A DNA stretch of 64,000 nt from Perkinsus marinus ATCC 50983 (Eukaryota; Perkinsozoa; Perkinsida; Perkinsidae): NCBI RefSeq assembly GCF_000006405.1, contig NW_003205107.1, positions 48,050 through 112,049 on the forward strand, in the 5' to 3' direction. Both the position numbers and the translations under genes were made by a program. Shown here piece by piece: positions 10,694 through 25,087 of the stretch (its first letter is position 1; every line of letters starts with the position of its first letter). Under the pieces are notes generated by a model, which saw nothing but the letters and a program-made list of their open reading frames with translations, made no database searches and was not told the DNA's origin.

Positions 10694-12472
10694 GTTAGCC
10701 CTTGGCAGTGTACACATGCGCCCAGAATTCAGATGGAATTTCGGTCATTATCATTCACTGCTCCCCCCCCCACTTTCATCGGAGGCAGTTTTTTGACTTT
10801 TGCGAGCGAGAATCAACTTTGATTAGGGATGGAGTTGTAACGTTACTTACAGTATTACATTCTGTATGAATATCTGGCACAGCTCAGCCAAGAAGCAACT
10901 AGAGTCTATTTGTTAGAGCACAACTGGGATATGAAGTCGTGCACTGGCGATTGTTGAATTAGAAGAGTCGTCTGTACTGCCACGGCTAGGACTCATCGGA
11001 TCAACTGTCTCAGGCCTCTCTGATGCCCAACGATGGTGGATGTGAGAAGTGGCTGCCAGAACTGCGCGAAGAGGAACCACTCAGTTCGGATAGTGTCTGA
11101 ATTCGGATTGCTAGTTTGCTCGTTTGCATCGTATCATTTGTGGCTATTCCTGAAACATTTGTGTGATTTTTGCACAGTTTCCATCTGAAAACCTGTCACT
11201 TGAAGTGTTTCGTTGAAGGAGTGATTTTTGTATGCCCTCAAATAGAACTCAGTCGAAGCAACTCGTAATCATCCACTTGTATCCGATAGTCTGCACACCC
11301 TGTATCGAACACTCGCAGAACCGAATTCTCCCTTTTGGGAGATCCAATTAGGGATAGTTGAAAGCTATACAACTTCGGTTATCGAAATCGGAACTTGATT
11401 TTCCATTATCAGACAGCTGCAGCTGCCAGCTGAGATTGAGTACTTCCCAGCTCCTCTTACAGGCGACCAGAAGATATTCGGAATGCTTCTCGATCAACGC
11501 GGTAGCCGGACCATGTGCTGCACGAGATACTTCAATTATTCACGATCAACTCTCCATGTTAGATGATTCGGGCTTACACAACCGGACACAGGCCCGAGGG
11601 CCCCAGGCCACTAGACAGGTGCTTGTCACTAGAATCGCTAGACAAGGTGTAGTGCCAAACGGTCATGCCCGCTCAGACTCTGAACTTCAGGGCGGTGTAA
11701 CACAATCCGGCAATCTCACATTTTAGCTAATATTGCGGCTCTGCCAGAAGCTATGATTTCCGACAATTTCATTAATTTGCTCCTGTGTATATGCGGCTTC
11801 CTTCGTTACAAAGTAGCAACCACATTTACACCTCAGCAATTACTAGAATCGATTTTAGCACTCGACCAATCTAAAATCAAAAATTTGGAATTATTTTCCA
11901 GCAAAAATTTTTTGCTGCTTCTTTGCCGCGTTGTGCCTTTTCCTGGTTAAATCTTCAACGTGGTACTTTTGGCCAGATGTGTTTTGCCCACACTTTTCGT
12001 TATTCTGTCAGGTTCTGCTCATTTGCTGTTCCGTATGTCTTGCGTTGCAATTATGTAGTCCGGCACCTTTGAAGTTTCTTCATGAAATATACACACAGTT
12101 TGTATATATTCTGCTAGTCTAGCAGTTGCCGCTATGTGAAAATGTTGCGGTATTTTTATGGTTCGGCTAAGTGCTCTCTTCTAACGTACGTGCTGTAGGA
12201 ATATAACTTAGCGTTTTGCTGATTCGCTCAAACACCGTTCCCGTTATCGTAGTGGGCAAATTTGGCTTTTTCTACCTCCCACATGCGAGTAGTATAAAAT
12301 CGAGCAAACACATTTATCCCTCAGTCTATCAACGCAGCACTCAATGTTTCAGCAAGCTGGACTGTTTGGCTGAATTACTATTAGACTCATCATCGGTTCG
12401 CTCAACTTTCCTCTCTGTGCCTTTGCGTATCTATCGAGTAGCCACACCTTTTAAAGGCCTATTTCGCCTTTA
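10694..12472. other. Intergenic region without recognisable gene
   Basis: Frames at 11358-11726, 11753-11950 and 12216-12473 show no domain, no convincing codon pattern and no splice partners. A C9 run sits near 10763. Nothing else recognised. Confidence 0.5.
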
Positions 12473-12675
12473 GTAAGATCAATTGCGCAGGGGAGCACTC
12501 ATCCGAGCCAAGATATGCCTTAGTAAGATCAGTTTCGCCAGCGCGCTCGATAGAAAAATCAATTTCGACGACACGTGTCATTAGTACAATCAATTTCGCC
12601 GGCATATCTGAAGTAAGTTCAATTTCGACAAAGGGCGGAAATCAATTTCGCTGATAGTATATTCACACTATCAGC
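12473..12675. repeat. Degenerate short repeats and hairpin before the Helitron-like block
   Basis: A motif close to agtaagatcaatttcgcc recurs at irregular 26-40 bp spacing (near 12473, 12513, 12553, 12583, 12612 and 12638). It is followed by a 9-bp hairpin, gctgatagt at 12650-12658 paired with 12667-12675. It may be a terminal or subterminal region of the adjacent Rep-like element (inference). Confidence 0.45.
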
Positions 12676-12715
12676 AAAATTTGGCTGATAGCGGAATTCG
12701 GGCCACTCAGCTAGC

Positions 12716-15605
12716 TTGGCACGACTGCGTTCAAGGGTATTCGTAAGACGAATGTCCGAACAGCACTTACGATTGAAAGGAGTTAGTATGAACGATGAAC
12801 GAGATCAGTTGCAAGCAACTTGCGCTTTCTTCAACGACTCAAGTGTGCTACACGGCAGAGAGCTGAGAGGGCGGCGGAGTGGGGATTGGGACGGAAGAGT
12901 AGCCGAGTTATCAACATCAGAGGCCAACACCGTGCTGTTCTGGACAGCCCGGAGGAATGATGAAGGTGAGAGAGTACAGCCAATCCAATATCGTTTCACA
13001 GATGAACGTCAGCGTGAGTGGAGGTTGAAGTGTATATGGAAAGGGGAGGAAACGTATTTACTCACTAACGGATGCGCCTGGAGAAGTGAACGAGGAGTGA
13101 GGTTCCCTGTGAGGATCGATGACGAATTACCACTTAATATCAGCCGTGAATGGAGTGGTTTATGCCATAAACCACTCCATTGCCCATAAACTATAAACTT
13201 TATGGTATATGCAGGATATGGAAGAGAAGGCGCAAGCGAGACGGGATTTTCTTGCTTACATCGGCGGTTAATCAACGGCGGAATGCCGCCGTTGTAGGCT
13301 GTATCTGACACGAGAGCGACGTGACAGTGGAAGAAGGTGCAGTATAGACCCCTGTGGAAGACAAGCAGCTTACTCTTGTCCGATTACACATTGCGGGTCG
13401 GCAATATGTCAACGACACTTACAAAACACAGTGGAGACTCTCCACTGGACAGGAGTGAAGAGATTACTGTCCGGGGAAAACGACTGCATATACCCGTGGG
13501 AGGAAGCGACAGCAGCGAGGAGCGAGCAGAAGTTGAGGAAGATGAATCATATACAGTTTACGGAGCAGCTCCGTATTTGTCGAGAGAGCTCTCTCCGAAC
13601 GTTGTGGGAGAGCCGAAACCCGAACAAGTTAGTGTAGAAGAAGGATCGATCTTACCGTTCGATGAGCTGGACTCGCGGCGCGCTGTGAAGCAGTTGGCTG
13701 CGAGTCTCGCTTCTAGTCCAAAGGTCCTGAAAATATTCATGACTCACTTGCAATATGGGTACCCACTTCGGGAATCCCAAATTGGGATACCTCCGATTAC
13801 TGCAGCTGTACGAGAGTATACGGAAAATCTGAAAGAGGAAGAGAGCAAGTCATTGTAGGAGGGGATTCTGGCTGATCTCGCCTTAGGATGGGAGCGGACA
13901 ATGCGGTACTTACTCGAGTATCTGCGGCTATCGAGGGAGAATCTGATAGGAGAAGTGCAGAGTACATTTGCGAGATGGGAATTTCAGGACGCTTCAGGAA
14001 ATCTACCGCATTTGCATTGTTTGATGAAGATGAAGTCGAGCGCGAGCATTGATGAAATTCGAGATAACATAAGCTGTGCAACAACCACAGCCTATGACTT
14101 GAACCACGGCTTATATTTATGCCCAGCGACGTTGAAGAAGATAAAAGGAGCGGGTCTAGCACAGACATGGGAGGAGTGCAGAGAGTTTCTGAGAGATTAG
14201 AAACGTACTCAGAGTCCCGACTGTAGGAAGGCAAACAGTCGATGTATAAAGAGACGCAGAATAGCAGTCGACGGTGAGGCGGAAGCCACAGAATGGGTCG
14301 AAGAATGCCGAGTCCCTCTCCACTCACCTGCTAGATAGCGTAGCTTCATGACGATTAAGGCACTACATTCAGCAAAGGCCTCGCGCGTTCTCGAGAAGAT
14401 CGGACTTGCACACAGGACCAAACCTGAGAGTAAACGACAGGTATGTAAAGCATTGCAGGCAGGGAGGCATAAGTATGCAGCCGACCAGGGAGAGCATATC
14501 AGTCCTGTGTGTCCCCTGCTATTCTTCATCACCCGAAGCTCGATGAACATTCAAATTTGCGATGAGTACTTCAACGCTAAATACCTGGCAAAGTACTTAT
14601 GCGGCCCAGAAGAGCGTATCGGAGCGAGAGTCAGTAGTGGAGGGAATGACAATACCGTGAACGTCGAGGTGGACGGGATACAGAACATCAAACTGGGAAC
14701 GAGAAGGACGGATCTCACAGCAGATCACAACACCTGTGAAAGTGGAAGGATAATATCGACTACAGAGAGTCTATGGTAGAGTTTTGGTTTATCTTACGTT
14801 ATCAGCGATGAGGATTTCGTGACGTGTCCTACGAAGCCATTATGTGAGCGCACAGGAACTGTATGCTACCGAAAGCGCATTGATAGACCTGAAGAAGATC
14901 TACTTATTCATCGTGAGAGAGTCCTACAGTTTCCACCGAACAGACTATTCACACGTAATACAGAAGATAGTGTCACATGGTGTTCAAATTCAGCAGTGTC
15001 AGGGACGGATAGTCTACGACGATTCCAAGAGACATAGTTATGCAGCAGATGCGATGACATTGTTCCAACTTCGTCCTCCCGAATTGCTGTTCGTGGACAA
15101 CCCCATCACCTACCATCAACTTTTCAGCTACTACCGGAAGAGAGAGTACCGGATTAACGGCGAAAGAGTGTCGGCGACAGAATACTTCGTGAAGGAGGAC
15201 ATCGGAGAGTCAGGGTGGGTCCACGCTGTGAACAGACAAGTGCAAGTAAGAGCATGTGCGATACGGGAACTACTCGAATGCTGCATGGCGAGCGATTTGT
15301 CAATAGCAGATGATGTCGGTGGAGCCATTGTCAAACGATTGATACAAAATAATTGTGATCCACCAGAACGCGCAAGGTAGGTAGACGACAGCGAACGGGG
15401 TCAACAACTGGCAGTGCTGGTCACGAGCAATCCCCGACCGGCGAGCGGAGACTCTTTCTCAGTACATCTACTGCTATCCCGTGGGCGATATTCGACAGAA
15501 TTAGACCTGTTCGGAGAGGGCTCTCTGCGCGAAGCGCTCAGAGTTGGGCAGCTTGTACCATTCCGAGGACCTCAGGTCCTTGACCTGTTACAGAGGAGCA
15601 TGTGA
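12716..15605 (+). pseudogene. Decayed Helitron-like Rep (HUH/Y2) transposase region
   Basis: Plus-strand fragments at 12716-13189, 13337-13858, 13901-14200, 14348-14779, 14844-15380 and 15414-15605 read as broken pieces of one element. Diagnostic motifs appear in Helitron order: NLPHLHCLMK (HUH) near 14005; a cysteine-rich CRKANSRC segment near 14232 reached only through a TAG; the two-tyrosine motif AKYLAKYLCGPEER near 14577; and STTESLW near 14757, which would continue as WRVLVYL only with a one-base shift. Further down FQLRPPELLFV is reminiscent of Helitron proteins. In-frame TAGs and the frameshift indicate a dead copy. No helicase motif was recognised downstream, and no TC...CTRR ends were located. 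Confidence 0.6.
13149..13181. repeat. Perfect 16-bp hairpin with one-base loop
   Basis: aatggagtggtttatg at 13149-13164 is followed by one C and then its exact reverse complement at 13166-13181. It lies inside the Rep-like block, at the end of the first fragment. Confidence 0.97.
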
Positions 15606-16689
15606 GCAACTTGGTGAGGCGGTATGTACGTCGTGCAGCACTACGATTGTCCAGAGGCTATCGATGAAAATCTGGAGAGAGAGTGTGTGGGGAAGAATTA
15701 CGAGCTGAAATGATGGCTATTCGCGTCGCCATCTCCGCCCCATCACAGTCTGAACGGAATCACAGTAATTCGGCTAAGACTTTCCTTTCATTGAATTTCA
15801 ATTCCTCAAGAAACAAAATTACGACAATTTGTCGTCGGCAAATGTTATGTTGCAATTTCTGATTTGTTACAAGTCAGATATTTGACGCTCCGCTGCCGTC
15901 GAAGCTAAGGGAAAACGAAGTCCCCCAGGCTCTTGGAACACCGGAGGGAAAGAGTTAGTCCAGAAGGCTTACGATAATTGCGTTAGCGCGCCGGAAGCCC
16001 GGCCGCCAGCGCACTGATACTCAGTGCGCTATATGGTGTATGATCACTACCAGTGACAGAACAACTGACAAGTTCTCAATCGCAGCTACAATGTCGTTGT
16101 ATCAATAAGAGAATTCCGCGGGATGGCCAGGGCAATTTTCACTGGTTTTCGCGCCCTCGCTCTCATCGTCGTGCGTTCATGTACTACCCGCTACACTGCA
16201 ATATCTCATAATTGCCTATAATAATGATGAAATTCTAACGCAAGGTAAACAGAGCTCGGCAGCTGAGAGAGAATCCCACTGGCCGCAATCATAAACGCCA
16301 TATCACAGAATACACAAGCCATCCCGTTGAGCACTGGGCAAAGGTCCGATTCAATAAAAAAGCATTCACTCACGCTTACATGATTTAAGTTATATGACTG
16401 TACCATCAAGGTTTTCTCGCCATTCGTACCATGGGAGGCCTGAAATAGGGCAGTTGATCCGATCGGTAATATATCAGTGATGAACGGTTCAAGAACCTCG
16501 TTCTTCATCGTAGTGACAATTTTGCTCAATTTGTCCTTCGTCACTTGTTGACGAAAATTGTAGTTGCGACGAGCGCCCCGCCAAACGGTCCGCTCAGAGC
16601 GGCGTCTGTACCCGTTTTGCACTCAATCATCCCTTCCCATGAAACAAAAAGAACATCATTTTATTCATGGCCACAGTCTGTAACACTGA
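15606..16689. other. Region without recognisable gene
   Basis: Holds a minus-strand frame at 16206-16622 (138 aa) with no recognised domain. Otherwise AT-rich sequence with no structure I could assign. Confidence 0.4.
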
Positions 16690-17157
16690 TTGCTCCCAAT
16701 TTTAGAGGGAATTCTCCACATCTCCTCTCAGCTAGACTGCCTGATCATTGTCAGTGGCACTGTCATAGGTCATAATCAGGCCGAGCTTCCATACGGATTA
16801 TACCTCACAGTAAGCTCACAAATAACTTTGCTACCATGTCCGCCCAATCTAGATGCGTCATTCACTGGTGACCGGTGGACGGTATTATTCCACCCTAAAG
16901 ATGAGGTAGACAGCTTCTTGGCAGTGCTCCGGGCAACAGAAGACCAAATCGCACTCGTTCCGCATCCAGAACCGAGCTTCGTGTTTAGAGTCCTCCTTCG
17001 CGTCCTGCACATTCTTCTTATCAAACTCAACTGTGGGTGTATCGTGACACTGACTCAGATAGACACGTGGAATGACAAATGTGAGATCGTACAAACTCTC
17101 AGACCCCAAGATGCAACTCGCATGATGCAGAGTCTGCCATTGACTGCCGATGGTTGA
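16690..17157 (+). CDS. Hypothetical protein, possible WH1/EVH1-like segment
   Basis: Frame of 155 aa. The stretch SFTGDRWTVLFHPKDEVDSF followed by LAVLRA resembles, by eye, the N-terminal WH1-like domain of FKBP15 (WAFL). No FKBP domain follows within the next kilobase, so this is at best a fragment or a small unrelated protein. Start and exon structure are unresolved; a 43-nt GT-AG intron could be drawn at about 16811 but it breaks the frame. I regard the family guess as weak. Confidence 0.22.
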   Translation: MLPILEGILHISSQLDCLIIVSGTVIGHNQAELPYGLYLTVSSQITLLPCPPNLDASFTGDRWTVLFHPKDEVDSFLAVLRATEDQIALVPHPEPSFVFRVLLRVLHILLIKLNCGCIVTLTQIDTWNDKCEIVQTLRPQDATRMMQSLPLTADG

Positions 17158-18296
17158 CAGCAGTCCAGCCCTCTCTCTAGGTTCCTAGCGTGTCGGAATC
17201 TCACTAGGATCCCTCATGATCTCACTGAGATTCCGACTAGTGTAGGGGATTCAGGAGCAGGCATGTTGGCCCTAATAACTTCTCCGCTTTTTGACTCGAG
17301 CTTCAGCTCCATCCCCATCAAGCAATCGAGGAGATCGGATGCACCACTTTCGAACCTATTCACAGCCCAGGTTGATGCGGGCACACCACCTCTGATTGTT
17401 TCTATTTAAAATACCTCAGCCATCTTACGTGGAGTAGGGCCCCTACTGTAGGGGATCATACTAGCGTGAGCACTTGAGTATGGCGTCTTGCCAGCATTGC
17501 TGACACGAGGATCTTGAGTGGATTGAGCACCCGCTCTCGTTATTCGCTTGGTAGAGTAGGAATGTAGAATCATTAATCCACGAGCAAACTGGCGAACTTT
17601 GAAGTAGCTGGACTACCTGCTTAGTTTAGCTGTCATACTAAGTGTAAAGTGCTGACATAGTTAGACCTCGACCTTAGGGATTTTCAGCGAAAATTTTTCA
17701 CCCCAAGAAGTTCTGATATAGCCGGGGATAAGGTCATTACAACGACGACCACAATCTGTCCCATGCAGTAACTTACCAGTAGTAAGTTCAACTTGAACTT
17801 ACTACTGGTACAACTTGAACTGTTCAAGTAGTTAACCTCCTGCTCACTTTTAGTTCCAAAACCTTTTGCGCAGCTTAGAAGCCTGTTGCTTCCTCGCAGG
17901 GCGATGCCTGCAATGCCGACCTTGAACTACTCCTTCCTCTTAACCTACACGCCACCAGCATTCATTTTGATGCTATTGTTTTGCGCCGGAAGCCACTGAC
18001 AAGGTGGAATTCGGCTAAGACCTACTTCATCATATATCACGTATATCGTCGCGGGTACACATCAACAGAGCCATGCTGGGGATCGGAATGAAAAGGGCCG
18101 TCACAGTCCGCGCAGGTTTGGTTGGGAAAGAACAAGGTATACGGGATAATCGATTAGGTGGGCGGTCGCTAAAAGCAAACCTTTGGAATTTGTCAGGTTC
18201 CTCTTGCACATGGCTTTCCCTGTGATTGGATTCCATCACATACAGTAGCATTGCTGCTCAGTTTCCTTTTCCTCTTCCTTTTCCTTCTTGTTATCC
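17158..18296. other. Intergenic region upstream of arginyl-tRNA synthetase
   Basis: No gene recognised. It contains the strong hairpin 17774-17810 and a second one-base-loop hairpin at 17813-17829 (acttgaac, T, gttcaagt). A pyrimidine-rich tract (tttcctttt repeats, about 18262-18290) lies directly before the ATG at 18297. Confidence 0.5.
17774..17810. repeat. Perfect 18-bp hairpin with one-base loop
   Basis: Arm 17774-17791 (taccagtagtaagttcaa), a single C at 17792, then the exact reverse complement at 17793-17810. Confidence 0.97.
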
Positions 18297-20775
<2,479 letters not shown>

Positions 20776-22013
20776 GTTTCCACATCGTCCCTCAAGTCAC
20801 TGCCGTGATGACGTTACACTTCTTTCTGCTCGCTTTTGAGTTGAGAGTGAATCTATTGGGGGAATAAAAACTATCAGTTCGGGTTGTTAGGACAAGCTCC
20901 ACTGTGAGTAGATGGACGTGGCTGAAGACCATGTATTACTCGTTACGAAGGGAAGTTTCAACCGACAAGACCTAGTGGGGGTGATGTCGCGCTAAGCTGA
21001 TTTGCACGAGAAGTTTCTGTGCTCCATCATGACCTTGGGAGATCTAATACATGTCAACGAGACCCATAATAGCGTGTTACGACTTTGAAAGTTTAACCGC
21101 GATTCACTACCAGACTGTGCTGAGTGGAGCCTTGAAACCAGTGTTGGAAAATGTGCACATGGGCGACCACACGTGTTGGTGATAATATTAGAAAAGCGAT
21201 CATAAATTACAACACTGCTTGATGCTTTGTACAAGACAATTAGTCTATCAGTGAAGGACTGATGTAGTCCATTTGACTAGTAGGACCCCCGTTATGAACT
21301 ATACCATTAATGAATCTATACAGGGTGGTCTGAAGTGATCTTAGTTCTCATCTGCCGTGCCTCATGTATGCATCTCCGAATCGGAATGCTCGCGGCTTCT
21401 GCTATTTTGGAAATCAAGCTATTGTCGGACTGCCTAGTGAGGCATATCGCCATCTCTCGTGTATGTCTCCCGAGCGGCGGCACCCATGTAGATCTGTGAT
21501 CATTGTAGAATAGTGTCGCGAGCCCCCCTGGTTGTATTGGTATTACCAATACAGGAGGAGCCTCATTACAATACTGTATTACCAATTCGGTAATACAGTA
21601 TTATTAATACTAATGATGATACAAGTCCTCCACCACAGGTTGATAGGAAGTCTTCATGGTGTGGTATCGAGTGAATACTCACCGAATGTTGACTAGGGCC
21701 ATATACTATGCGAGGATGTATTACACTGGGTGAATCACTCAGGAGAGATTCCATCTTAGGATTTTGACCAACTCATTTTCGCCGTTGAGAATACTAGCCC
21801 TCCATTACAGTGTTGCGATATACTCCTCGAAAGCTCCATGTTTCCAATTGTGGTATTTCCCACAATGGCATTCAGACGTGTTAGGGGCATCTTATATCAT
21901 CCGTATTCGTGAAAAGTTTAGGCCAATTTTGTATGGGAATAACCAACACAATGCATTAGTGACTATGAAAAGATGCAGAGCACGACGAACTCCCTTCCAA
22001 CTCCTAAGGGACT
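20776..22013. other. Convergent intergenic region (ArgRS / Rab)
   Basis: Contains a short MITE-like copy at 21139-21218 (cagtgttggaaaatgtgcac to acaacactgct) and a hairpin at 21570-21602: 14-bp arms (aatactgtattacc) around a 5-base loop. No gene recognised. Confidence 0.6.
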
Positions 22014-23936
22014 TCACTGACCACAGCAATTTGAAGGATAGTAGCCCGACACTGACGATCCCGCGTTGCGCAGTTGCATAATCTGAAAGAATAATGCCAC
22101 CCGCAGGGATCGAGCCCGAGACCTCCTCCTCCTACTACCCCTCCACTCTGTTGCCGGCTACCGTCCTGACCAGCAGCCGCAGCCGCACGTGTATCAATGA
22201 GAGACTGCGAGACCATTGAAAATGCTTTCTCCACATTGGATGAGTCCTGATGAATAACAACTCTTCGAGAGACGACACTATCATATAAAATGCAAGTTCC
22301 ACTCGTAAAAGAAACTATATTTTCTGATTTTTCCGGTCAACGACGTTTCCTTGTTTGAAATTTTCACCCCACACGTTTCCATTCTCTATAGTTATTCTCC
22401 AACGTACCCGTAAATATGCGAAATCGCGGTGGATCAAGTTACGGCATTTTTCACATGAATTTCGCGACAGACAAAATACAATTTCTCTGCAGAAGTCCTT
22501 AGAACGAATGGAGTCCCATCAAATCCAATCCAAGACTTCATGTTGGAATATATGTTTGTTTCCCTCAGTTCAGAATTGAAAAATTACACACGTCCTGGGC
22601 TAGAGGTATGCAAAAATCCACAATAACTTCGTAAAGTTTCCTCGGAATTTTTTTCCACCAACAAAAATAATTTTCGACATACAGAGTGTACTTCTGTTAC
22701 CGACACCACTAACAAGTATAATAATAATCATCAACACGAACACTAACTTCCCACCTTGGCGCTCGTTAAAATGAAACCAGAAAAGCCTAAGGCCTTCGCC
22801 TTCTGCTCCCCCTCCTCTGGAGTAACCTGCTGGTCCTCCTTGAGATCAGATTTATTTCCTATTAAAATCTTCACAGTCGAGTCGTTAGCGTAACTACACA
22901 TAGGAATCCACCAGGTAAAGGGAAAGTCAACTGCCAACATTAGTACCGATTCACTTCGCTAAGCCAATTATCAATATTTTCGAATGACTCCCTGTGCGTA
23001 CAGTCATAAACCATCATAATTCCATCTGCTCCTCTGTAGTACCTATTCAGGAGCTCCTAAACGTGAAGTGAAACTCCCATGGATCGGACAACTCCTGTTC
23101 TAAAAACTATCAGTTCCATCAATGAAGTTTTCAACTCTCATTTCCATTGTCAGCGAACCGAACAACCGAAAAACTCGCAGTGCATAATAGTAAACAATCA
23201 ATTGATGATATCTTCACTTCAAAACCAGTCACAAGGAAGCCTGCAGAAATGACAACGCTCTTCACTGCGATACGAATAACGACCCGAGGCGGCTAGCCTA
23301 GCATCGCACACGAAGACTGCATGTTTTCTCTCGACTATGGTTCACCATCTGCTAATCTAATATGTAGATGACTTCCCCCGAATACTACGCAGAAGTTATT
23401 GTGCGGAACCTTTCCTGCCCGGCAGTATCCCAAATTTGTAGTTTCACAGTTTTGTCACTAACCGGGATAGTTCTGAATCTGAATATAGGAAATTGATTCG
23501 TTTAAAATAACTTTCAGCTGAACTTAATAACGACCACTGAGAAGCAGTGTTGAGATATGCGTTCGGTTTCCTCAGGTGAGCTCAAGAATTTCCAAGAAGT
23601 TACAAAACGAACCAGGATAGTAATACACAAACCCCAACGATAATTTTCCGAAGTTTCCTCATAATTTTTATGCTGTCACCAACACACATAGTTGATCGTG
23701 TGCATATTTTTGGTATAATCTAATTCAACGACAAAGATCATCTCGAGAGCTCATTCGTTATGCTCATATTCTGGATATTTAATATTGACTCACCTGAAAT
23801 CGACTCCAATAGTGGTGATGTAGCTCTCCGTAAAGCTATCGTCGGCGAATCGTAGTAGTAAGCAGGACTTGCCAACACCCGAGTCACCGATGAGCACTAA
23901 TTTAAAGAGGTGATCGTAATCGCGGTTGGACGGCAT
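22014..23936 (-). CDS. Rab1-like small GTPase
   Basis: Six exons: 23936-23794, 23478-23389, 23042-22947, 22893-22755, 22246-22139 and 22082-22014; 214 aa. Motifs: P-loop GDSGVGKS (residues 17-24), TTIGVDF (switch I), WDTAGQE (switch II), GNKSD and TSAK (guanine specificity). The sequence is closest to Rab1/Ypt1, which acts in ER-Golgi transport. The last splice gives a tail ending NCCGQ, a CCXX double-geranylgeranylation signal; this and the canonical 214-aa length support the exon model. Introns of 315, 346, 53, 508 and 56 nt: the long ones contain MITE-like copies, and the last contains a tRNA-like B box. The DHHC gene lies about 115 bp upstream on the same strand. Confidence 0.92.
22083..22138 (-). 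repeat. Rab last intron containing tRNA-like B box
   Basis: 56-nt GT-AG intron. Reading in the gene's sense it contains aggtctcgggctcgatcc, a B-box-like element (GGCTCGATCC), followed by tgcgggtggcattattctttcag, ending at the acceptor. The same layout is seen in introns of the ACS, coiled-coil and ACC genes. Confidence 0.6.
22541..22682 (-). mobile_element. MITE-like repeat, copy C (Rab intron)
   Basis: Begins tgttggaatatatgtttg and carries tttccctcagttcagaatt; ends near aattttcgacata. It is a decayed relative of 4354-4631 lying inside the 508-nt Rab intron. Confidence 0.45.
23544..23714 (-). mobile_element. MITE-like repeat, copy D (Rab intron 1)
   Basis: Begins cagtgttgagatatgcgttc, then tttcctcaggtgagctcaag; near the other end caccaacacacatagttg and gtgcatatttttgg. 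Same family as 4354-4631, in inverted orientation, inside Rab intron 1. Confidence 0.55.
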
Positions 23937-24049
23937 GATAATAAAGAGAACTGCTAATCATACCGTAACTCTGTCACTTCTCGAACTCAAACCTATACAC
24001 GACTAAATATCATTCATATTCACAGCATGGCCATGTGATAATAATGATC

Positions 24050-25087
24050 CTAACCTACTGTTTTCTTGGGCGATTCAATAATAACCTCAGTAGGTTCAAC
24101 CCGGCGACTACTACTGCTGCTATTGCACCTACTTTCAATGTCAACTTGTAACGGAGGTGAACCATCTCGAGCTTCACCAGAAGATCTCTTCGACCGACCA
24201 ATGAATACGAACCAGTCCATGATAGTCGGCAATGACTTGAATCGATTCCAAACTCTCCTTCCTTGTGGAGGTCTGCTTCGCTCCGCCTCTTCTCCGTTTA
24301 ATTTATACACGATGTATTCGTACGTAGTCAGTCCTTTGTAAGCCAAGAACGCGTGAAATGCTAGTAGCTGTAATGTACACAATGTTAGAGGTAAGTTCAC
24401 CAGTAAAAGGGTTAGTGACAGACCAACTAATGTTTCATCATCAGCTCTATTGTAAACCCGTTTCCAACGATAAACGGTAGCCTCCGAACCATCACCAATA
24501 TATCGGCTGATTTCCAGACCGGAAAATGCGACTAGAAGTGTTGTGAAGACAAAGGCTGAGGTAGCGGCAAAAATGAAGGCGGTGTAGTTCTCACGACCAA
24601 CGCAGTTGTTGAGCCACTCACAGTGGTGATCGAAATCGTCTATGCATTTGTTACACTGTCGACAGTGTTTAGCATCAGCGCTCACATTACGCTTGCAGAA
24701 CAGGCAGAAGCGGGTACTCTCGAGGGGTCTTGATTTACGACCGGGGTCACAGTGAGTCGCTGTGTACGTGGAACCGATGAGGAATATAGTGCTGATCAAC
24801 CACAGCGTTGAGATCAGCCAGCCAAACCAGCGTGATTCACTCAGTAGGATTGGCACTGCTATAATGGCACCGAGAACGACATCAACGGTGAAGGTGATCC
24901 ATGATAGTAGTTGTAGTTTGCTCAGTGGTTTGGTAAAGCCGTTCTTGCGTGCAAATATTCCATACCACTCCTTCGGGAAATTTCGAGAGGAGGAGGGAGG
25001 CTCGTCCCGGGCCGCCCGGAGCTCTCGAGCAACCATGGCGAGGTCTAACGTGGCGGGACTGCGCCCATCGGGAGAGAGACTAGTCAT
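24050..25087 (-). CDS. DHHC-type protein S-palmitoyltransferase
   Basis: Single uninterrupted frame of 345 aa. The zinc-finger DHHC domain reads FCLFCKRNVSADAKHCRQCN then CIDDFDHHCEWLNNCVG, with the catalytic Asp-His-His-Cys at residues 153-156. Four membrane segments (about 62-82, 88-106, 169-191 and 219-246) flank it in the usual two-plus-two order, and the TTxE motif follows as TTYE at 254-257. It transfers palmitate to cysteines of membrane-associated proteins, typically at the Golgi or plasma membrane; substrate and compartment cannot be told. The C-terminal tail is Ser/Arg-rich. The absence of introns contrasts with its neighbours. It is divergent with the NTF2 gene. Confidence 0.95.
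   Translation of the reverse strand: MTSLSPDGRSPATLDLAMVARELRAARDEPPSSSRNFPKEWYGIFARKNGFTKPLSKLQLLSWITFTVDVVLGAIIAVPILLSESRWFGWLISTLWLISTIFLIGSTYTATHCDPGRKSRPLESTRFCLFCKRNVSADAKHCRQCNKCIDDFDHHCEWLNNCVGRENYTAFIFAATSAFVFTTLLVAFSGLEISRYIGDGSEATVYRWKRVYNRADDETLVGLSLTLLLVNLPLTLCTLQLLAFHAFLAYKGLTTYEYIVYKLNGEEAERSRPPQGRRVWNRFKSLPTIMDWFVFIGRSKRSSGEARDGSPPLQVDIESRCNSSSSSRRVEPTEVIIESPKKTVG

Noticed and set aside
13901-14779. Recoded TAG (readthrough) in the Rep-like frames
   Set aside because: All breaks there involve TAG, but the fumarate reductase gene ends in TAG and at least one Rep break also needs a one-base shift, so simple decay explains it better.
16206-16622. 138-aa minus-strand protein
   Set aside because: It overlaps the start of the opposite-strand candidate, has no domain and no coding-like pattern; left out as a gene.
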